A stretch of DNA of 64,000 bases from Jaltomata sinuosa (lineage: Eukaryota > Streptophyta > Magnoliopsida > Solanales > Solanaceae), in assembly GCA_003996215.1 (NCBI GenBank), contig QJPP01003467.1, positions 44,274 to 108,273 on the forward strand, in the 5' to 3' direction. Shown here piece by piece: positions 57,326 through 64,000 of this stretch. Under the pieces are notes generated by a model. It did no database searches. It saw only the letters and a program-made list of their open reading frames with translations, and was not told the DNA's origin. The translations under genes were made by a program, and so were the position numbers. Positions within the stretch are counted from its first letter, which is position 1; every line of letters begins with the position of its first letter.

Positions 57326-58011
57326 CTTATCATCTTAAACAATGATAAGCCCTTTTTTCAAAATGCAGTTCCACTTCTAAATCAAGACTTTTAACAGCTT
57401 ATCAAAGCCTAAGGTACACAGAATTTTTCACATTAATGACCCTCTGCAGACTCAACGTGCACGGCAGACAACAGTTTACACACATTTCAAGCAAGTCACA
57501 CGAGAGTTGTACAACACAACATTTCAACTTCAAGTTACAACCAAATCAAGTCACAACCAAATCAAGTCACACAATTTACTCTTTATTCGTCCCATGGATG
57601 ACCATTAGTCGATCATCCATGTCTTACCATAACTCCCGCTATTAAGCAATAATAGCCCTTGTCCCTGGTATTTATTCACATACCAACCACTTGAAACCTG
57701 GGTTCCCACAAGTGTATATATCCTTTTCCCTTATCATTTTTACCAACGATAACACCCTGCCCAACATTTAGCATACTATTTTCCACTGGAATTACAAAAC
57801 AAGAATTCCTTCAATCATTAATACCTAACCAAGTTAAGACTCTTCACTAACTACAAATTTCAAGGCAACTCACCAATTACACACCATAAAATTGCAGTCA
57901 TTCAAACAATGCAAAACATACAATCACGAGTCTCAAGCTCTGACACTCAATCAAACCAGTTTCATCACCTTTCATTCGCTTCATGGATGACCGTTAGCCG
58001 ATTCATCCATC
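57326..58011. repeat. Diverged about 400-bp duplication with paired hairpins in the LARD interior
   Basis: Hairpins: CTTATCAT/ATGATAAG (57326-57349) with a weaker counterpart TTATC/GATAA (57731-57752), and ATGGATGA/TCATCCAT (57594-57620) with counterpart ATGGATGA/TCATCCAT (57984-58011). The offsets of 405 and 390 bases agree, which suggests an old tandem duplication in which the stems were kept better than the rest. Confidence 0.6.
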
Positions 58012-58116
58012 ATTTATATATCCTCCCAGGCCAGATACCAATTGGAACCTTCCCGGTTCCAATTTTCCTTGCTTGTCTTACTGCAACCAGAGTCCAATGA
58101 CATCCTTACTTCGTTG

Positions 58117-58154
58117 AGATACCAATTGAAATCGAGAGATACCAATTGGACTCA
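58117..58154 (-). promoter_or_regulatory. LARD leader motif, second copy
   Basis: Plus strand AGATACCAATTGAAATCGAG, then AGATACCAATTGGACTC, about 165-200 bases from the primer site (58318-58330). One further AGATACCAATTGGAA occurs at 58033-58047. Same arrangement as in the coding relatives A, D and G. Confidence 0.55.
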
Positions 58155-58317
58155 ACCCATACAAGCAAGTGAAAAAACCGCACGAAAAGGAACGAAAGAA
58201 AAGAGATGTTTCCTAGAATGCTTCATAACTTCCCTAGGATTAGATGTGGATGTCTACACACTAATTCGCGAGACTCTATTCGACATTTTGCTCTTGTACT
58301 GAGAGACCGGTAACCTG

Positions 58318-58330
58318 GGCTCTGATACCA
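58318..58330 (-). other. Primer binding site of the LARD (tRNA-Met)
   Basis: GGCTCTGATACCA on the plus strand, two bases from LTR3. Identical to the site of element D. Confidence 0.92.
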
Positions 58331-58332
58331 TT

Positions 58333-61300
58333 TGTCACGACCCAACTACCGGGTCGTGCGGGCAGCTACTCTAATCCACCTAGATAGGAGAACCCTTACA
58401 ACCTGAACCAACAAGAAATGCGGAAAAGAAATTAAACCATTAAATAAGTCCCTTAATACGGGAGAATTTCTTTTACAAAAAATGTTTGGAAAATCTTTAT
58501 ACAACAACTTTCAAAAATTACACAACCTTTAAAACTTGCGCAAATTTATTAACAATAGAAACACCCTCCCCAGAACCTAGTCTAAGTCGGTACAAGAGAT
58601 TCTACAAGATGAGCTTACAACATAAAATGGATACAACTCCCACCATGGAAGGAAGTAGGAGCTGCTGGAAGATCACCGCAATCCTGAACCTATGAAACAT
58701 CACCAACCCTGCAACCAGACTATACCCAAAAAGGTATAGCAAGAGTAGACTCAGTACAACCACACGTACTGGTAGGAATCATCGGTCGACCCGAATCCAC
58801 ACGTACCATCATATAGGAAAATAGGGAAAAACATGAAATAAACATTATAGATCCCTTTAACCTTGACCCTGACATCTAGGACTTCCCAAGTCTCACTCGT
58901 AACTAAACTTCTAAAGGTCGCTTTGTCACCCAGACTTCCCAAGTCACCTTGTCACCTAGACTTCCCAAGTCACCTTGACACATAGACTTCCCAAGTCACC
59001 TTTAACCTTACCAATAACAATGTCCATACCTGGACTACCCTTCCCTTACCCAAGTTAACCCCTTGACTAGATATTCAGACTTAACCCGGCTAACTGCCCA
59101 ACCAAACCACTTATACCCATAGTATTACTTACCAGTTTCCGGCCCTTTCCGGACCTCTCGGACAACTTTCCATCCTAGTTATAACAACCAACAACTACAA
59201 CCCCACACTTTCCATCGTACTCCCAATTGATCAATCACATGAAAATCACCTAGCAACCATTGACACATGCAATGACAAAAACAGAGTTATATCTAAATCC
59301 CTTTTGAATCCCGAAACCCGGACCCTCCAAGGATCCTCTAACCACACATAAGTGTTCAACAGGCTACCCAGTCTACCCCAAGACCCATCCTTACCTCATT
59401 AATCACAATTAATCCTTGACCGTCATTAGTACAATTAATGACAATAAATTGTGAACTTATAACCTCTTTTACATAGTCCGGACCCACCCGGTTTCTCCCT
59501 AACACATCTAGTTGTTAACATGACAACCCGGTCTATACCAAGACCAACTAATAATTAACATCATAACCCGATCTACACCAAGACCAACTAATAACATGAT
59601 ATAACAATTCGGCCTACCCAAGACCAACTAATAACATGATATAACAACCCGTCCTACACCAAGACCAACTAATAACATGATATAACAACCCGGCCTACAC
59701 CAAGACCAAACTCATAACATGATATAACAATCTGACCTACATGAAGACCAACTAATAACATGATATAACAACCCGGCCTACACCAAGACCAAACTCATAA
59801 CATGATATAACAACCCGGCCTACCCAAAGATCAAACTCATAACATGATATAACAACACGGCCTACACCAAGTCCAACTAATAACATGATATAACAATTTG
59901 GCCTACACCAAGACCAAACTCATAACATGATATAACAACCCGGCCTACACCAAGACCAAACTCAACAGACATAACAGGATTCCCGGTCACTCAAGGACCA
60001 CCATTGAATATCACAATTCAATAAAAATTGTCTGGTCCACTCACAAAACCAATAACAATCAATGCAATGCAACAATATCAATGCAATGCAACAATACCAA
60101 TGCGATGATCCAGTAATAAACTCGTACCAGGCGTGGTACCCGAGCCAATCGTTAGTATTTTGTACCAGGTGTGGTACCCGAGCCAATTATTTGATATACC
60201 CATAATAGGAGTGATACCTGTGCCAACCGTTAGTATACCTGTACCAGGCGTGGTACCCGAGCCAACCGAATGTCAATCAATCCACAGTCACAACAATGAG
60301 CAAACAACTTGTAAATCAACAAGAAACACACCATTCATTTCGCAGACTGTAAAACAAGACCCTTAGACATTCTACACAATTCCTCTAAGTCATGCAATTC
60401 ATACAAACACTTAGATAAGAGTACACAACATACATTCCTAACAATTCCCTAAGTAATGTATCCCATACAAGCACTTAGATAAGAGTACTCAACATACAAC
60501 ATTTAGTTATCCTTGCAATTCATGTTTCTCTGAACCTTCCCGACATCTCAGTCCCTGAGCCCTATCATCTTATCATGCCAAGACAACATGACCAGCCCCA
60601 AATAATTATCAATAACCCACATTTCAATCCAACCAATTCTGAGCACATGCATAACCAACACCGAATCCACCAGACTCCGTGCCCGGAGTCGTAATCATGG
60701 ATTCTCCTTTCCCACTATACAATAAGTACAAAATGTAAGTAGGTCTATCTACTCAATTAAAACCTAGCCTACCTGGGCGCCTAGCAGCTGCAACCATGCG
60801 TTTCTGGCTCCGTGGAGGCATTCCTAGCGGTTTTGCAGGCCCGAATCCATGGTTTCGCATACTTTTTACTGAAACTCCTCCTCCACATGGTTCCCAAGCC
60901 TTGGAGCAGCCTAGGAGCATTTTTGGAATAACTCTCGTCTGTTTTAGGGCTGAAGGGAATAGAATGAAGTTGAAAACCTATTTTCTGGATTTTCTAGTCT
61001 TGTCGCTCTGCTATAGCAGTCCCTGCTTCGCTATAGCGGTACCGCCGAAGCGGAGTGAACCGCTATGGCGGAGGTTGACCGTCTTGACTTCCGCTATAGC
61101 GGTTATTATTCCACTATAGCGGAGGTCACTGTGGCGGAGCAGTAGCGCTCATCACGGACAGAAACTCAGAAAATTCCTGAAAAGAGCCCTTTTTACAACA
61201 CACCTTGAATCCCCGACGTTCCGCAGTAACCTCTTCACGTCAACCTCAATTTTGGGAGCTCTTCTTATCCGAATTCGATTCTGAAAAGTCCCCTGGACTC

Positions 61301-61501
61301 CTCTATGTCTTAGCTACACAATAAAGTAGCTCAAATCGAGACATCGAACCCAATACTTACCCGGATTGCCCTGGACTAAACCTCGCTCCAATTTCGGTCG
61401 AGGCTAGCCTAGCCCAGAATTTCTAACTCCCAACCTGGATGTTTTCTAACCCAAAACTTGGCACGAATGGTTTACCCATAACGACGGACCTGGTCGTTAC
61501 A
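58333..61501 (-). repeat. LARD LTR3, complete
   Basis: TGTCACGACCCAACTACCGG...CTGGTCGTTACA, 3169 bases. Four GTACC units at 60122-60270, the third badly decayed. CTATAGCGG cluster at 61005-61160. It differs from LTR1 and LTR2 in the order and number of 41-bp units. Confidence 0.92.
59524..59966. repeat. About 41-bp tandem repeat, 11 units, in LTR3
   Basis: Same unit family as in LTR1 and LTR2, with private variants (ATCTGACCTACATGAAGACC, ATTTGGCCTACACC) and no GATAGAACAAACCGG unit. Confidence 0.9.
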
Positions 61502-62146
61502 ACAGATACCAATTTACCCATCGTTCATCCCCGAACGATCTCTATGGCAGAGGAAAAGAACAAGCTCATCCCTCAATCTTAATGCTCTACCATGACAGCA
61601 TAAATATAACCTTACGCAAACCACCAAAACTTTCGAATCCCTTGGTATACCCAACTCAACAAAAATTTAATTCTCTTCCACTCTGTCAAGGAATCCCTTC
61701 CTTCGAGCTACACAAGGCAACTAGATTACCCCTCCCCGAGTGCCCAAGAAATTCGGGGCCTCATCGAAACACCGGAGCGCCTGTACTTACAAGAAAGAAA
61801 AATAAGACCAGATCCCACCATGGCGACCCCTTCTTCCGCTACACTCGGAGTTCTACTAACCTGAACTCCATCACGGAAGCTTCCTACGGGGTACTATGCC
61901 CCTCACATATCATCCTATCACCTTACTCATATCAACACTATGCCCCGAGACACCACGTACCTATAAAACACGCAACAATGAGGATTTCATTGGGCTCATC
62001 CTACCTTGAGATTTTCATCAACTCTCGTCTTAGGGGGGGAATTTCTACCCGGGCACTTACACCCTAAATAATGCTATGGAGAAAATATGCTCACCACTTA
62101 ACGAGCAGTAACACTAGGTATTTATCATGGTCACAAGAGACACAAT
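61502..62146 (-). other. Third LARD internal domain, truncated
   Basis: Repeats 55902-56545 with few changes, including the 3' hairpin. It stops at GAGACACAAT, where a different LTR begins. The continuation (AATGCTAAAG in the second copy) is not in the window. Confidence 0.88.
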
Positions 62147-62667
62147 TATAACACCCCGTACCTTTCAAAACCTATGTGACTAAGTAAATATCGACGAAGG
62201 TATTTGAGCTCGAGATTGTGAAGGGGTACTTTGGCCTAGAATTTGAAATGGTCAAATGTATATAAGTGTTAAGTTAAATTATAAGGAGGAGGGTTTTGAA
62301 AATGAGATAAAACAAGTGAGGTACTTGCTCGACTTATCTAAGCTCTTAGGTGACAAGTAGGTGCATCACCTACCGACGCTAACGAACTAAGTTCCGAGGG
62401 CCGATTACGGGCAGCAACACCATGGATTATTAGACCTAATGGTAGCCCAAATGAAGCTTAAAGTTGGCCCATCAAAGCACAACCAAATCTGGCCCAAACA
62501 ACTACAAAAGTTAGCCACCAATATTGACCACATTTTGACCCAAGAGAAGCCCAAAATCAGCCCCAAAACTTAACCCTTTTGAGGCCCAAGCAAAGGGTAA
62601 TTTTGGACCAAGTTTCTTGACCCATTTTGGCCCAAATATACTCAAAAAAGTCGGCCAAAAAGGTCCC

Positions 62668-62675
62668 TTTATATA
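62668..62675 (+). promoter_or_regulatory. Probable TATA box of the right-edge LTR
   Basis: TTTATATA in CCCTTTATATAGGGC, preceded by the palindrome-rich block and followed after about 30 bases by a likely transcript start region. Confidence 0.5.
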
Positions 62676-63859
62676 GGGCTTTTGCTGATCAATGTTCATC
62701 ACAAAAAAGCTGGAAAATTCTCTCTTATCTCATTTCCTTTTTGGCAGCCCTTCTTTCCCTTTAGGGTTCTAAGAAGACCAAGATTAATTGAAGCTTAAGG
62801 TGAGTTAAACAACTTGTTATCTTGGTATTAATCTACTACATATACTAGGATATCCTATGGTAAGAAAGACATGAACTATGGCAGCCCCTTTCTTATGATT
62901 TAACACATGGAAATTGTGTAACAATTAAGAGATTTCTTCTTCTCTTGTTGGTGTATGTGTAGGGGGTACTTAAGCTTTTAAAGCATCAATAAAAAGAGGA
63001 TAAAAACACCCCTTCAAGTGTGGTAAGTACTCTGCCCATGATAATATTTTTGGATTGAAGTTCGGATAGACAATTGTTGTTGAATTGTTTTTAAGAACTC
63101 ACGGGACGGCGATCGGAAGCCGTGGGTTCAATGTGTTGCTATTGTATTTCGACATGGTGAGTTGTGTAGGGGCTGTTTGATGTGTTTTGTATTATTGGAG
63201 GAAGTAGGTTGGTGTGTGTGTGATGTGTATTGGATAGGGGAGAAAGGTGTGATGATACACCTTTAATTAATGCAAAATACGTAAATCTGCCCGGGAAATG
63301 TTTAGCTACTGTTTTGGGAATGTTGCAGCAGGTTTAAGAGCTAATATTAGCTTCATTATACCCTTGTGTTGTAGATTAATTTAATAAAGGAAAGTCCAAG
63401 TTGTGGTAAGCGCAATCTTCGGAAAGAACGAGGTATGTTAAGGCTTCTTTATTCCTTATCGGCATGAATCTAGAAATAGAACTCTAAATCTCCGAAAGAA
63501 GGAATTTGAATATTTTGTTGTAAGAGAGCTGATTTGGTAACTCAACAAGTCTTAAGGAACTAATTTATACATTATGGTGATTCAAGTCGCCTTCTTATAA
63601 AAATCTGATTCTTTTTGCACGAAATGTAAGTTATCCTTTTGTCGAGTTTCTTCTTTGTATTGTGATCTCTAATCAAGCTTTAGAAAGTATACAAGGAAAG
63701 TTAGAAAATCAAATCCCCATTTATATGTGTTTGGTATGTTGATTCCAACACCTAGTAAGCCAAGGCTAAAGAAGTTATCTAAATGAACCTGCATAAATAA
63801 CAAGAATAGCTTTGAAGGTCAATCTAGTAATACACTTATTATGCGTGGTTTGCGTGTTA

Positions 63860-64000
63860 GTGTGCACCGAGGTGCTACTACCATATTGAGGCTATTATAT
63901 ACATAGTGTGCACCGAGGTGCTACTGCCATATTGAGGCCATTATATACATAGTGTGGCCGAGGCGCTACTGCCATATTGAGGCTATTATATATAGGGTGC
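63860..64000. repeat. 46-bp tandem repeat, three units, at the window edge
   Basis: Units begin at 63860, 63906 and 63952 (GTGTGCACCGAGGTGCTACT type). The third has lost two bases near its start. The array may continue past the window. Confidence 0.9.

Larger units (their letters stand above)
55902..58332 (-). other. LARD internal domain, complete, non-coding
   Basis: 2431 bases between the 3' hairpin (55920-55939) and the primer site (58318-58330). No gag, protease, RT or integrase motif was seen on either strand. It contains a second CGCTATAGCGG pair at 56950-57000, a diverged about 400-bp duplication with hairpins (57326-58011) and the leader motif (58117-58154). A plus-strand open frame (antisense) at 55982-56466 is discussed under rejected items. 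Confidence 0.8.
50022..62146 (-). mobile_element. Tandem array of a LARD-like non-autonomous LTR element
   Basis: Order in plus coordinates: LTR1 (truncated), leader remnant with primer site, LTR2, complete internal domain, LTR3, partial internal domain. Two LTRs each serve both neighbours, so this is a recombined array and not three insertions. LTRs are 3166-3169 bases and the complete internal domain is 2431 bases without gag or pol. Primer site, LTR termini, leader motif and 3' hairpin are those of the A/D family. Confidence 0.88.
62147..64000 (+). repeat. Partial LTR of a further retrotransposon (runs off the window)
   Basis: Starts TATAACACCCCGTACC, one base from the common plant LTR start TGTAACACCCC. 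It shows U3-like TTTTGGCCCAA words (62500-62640), a TATA box at 62668, a T/C-rich leader and short tandem repeats at the right edge. No coding sequence. The second LTR and the primer site are not visible, so the class is unknown. Confidence 0.6.

Noticed and set aside
55982..62067. Open frame repeated in two LARD copies (55982-56466 and 61582-62067, 161 codons in the second)
   Set aside because: Antisense to the element, frame broken in the first copy by an indel, and differences between copies often change amino acids. No recognised family. Kept only as a curiosity.
1..64000. tRNA or rRNA genes
   Set aside because: The only tRNA-like words are 12-13 base primer binding sites; no cloverleaf or rRNA sequence seen.

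Overview
This window reads as intergenic heterochromatin of a large dicot plant genome. No ordinary host gene is supported. Almost every base can be assigned to a transposable element or to a remnant of one. The gag-pol sequences and LTR types remind me of Solanaceae (pepper, tobacco, tomato or potato). That is recollection of family style, not a search result.

Layout, left to right. (1) 1-19359: Ty3/gypsy element A (+), with its 5' LTR cut by the window edge, broken gag-pol, and 3' LTR at 17183-19359. Element B, a second gypsy lineage on the minus strand (5958-17029), sits inside A's pol. A solo LTR (7060-9069, target duplication AATTT) sits inside B's 3' LTR. (2) 19360-22677: older gypsy relic G (+), into whose 5' LTR A appears to have inserted. 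Its reverse transcriptase gene is fused to an RTE-like LINE tail (22678-23539). (3) 23540-30362: gypsy element F (+), same lineage as B, with a full 5' LTR and the best preserved pol but no 3' LTR. (4) 30363-31204: unassigned. (5) 31205-49991: Ty1/copia element E (+), itself a landing pad. It holds gypsy element D (34850-44522, minus strand, duplication GTAAG), an organelle-like DNA patch (about 45731-46288), a second solo LTR (46625-48540, duplication GATTT) and a Helitron (48667-49882, precise A|T insertion). (6) 50022-62146: a tandem array of a non-autonomous LARD-like element (LTR about 3.17 kb, internal about 2.43 kb, minus strand) arranged LTR-int-LTR-int-LTR-int. Its termini, primer site, leader and 3' hairpin match the A/D family. 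(7) 62147-64000: start of another LTR, running off the window.

How the parts relate. Two gypsy lineages dominate. A, D, G and the LARD form one group (LTR ends ...GTGACA, tRNA-Met-type primer site, protease-region motif GMTWLS). B, F and the two solo LTRs form the other (GMDWL, DCRTRVV, variant primer site TAGTATCA). The coding relatives A and D are plausible historical suppliers of Gag and Pol for the LARD, which keeps only cis elements. The most notable signals are those cis elements: a repeated TGGTATC-containing palindromic motif at a fixed distance from the primer site, and a hairpin 16-18 nt from the 3' LTR whose stem covaries between A and the LARD. Each LTR family also has its own palindrome cluster in the upstream part of the LTR. 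All coding regions carry stops or frameshifts, so nothing here is likely to be autonomous today.
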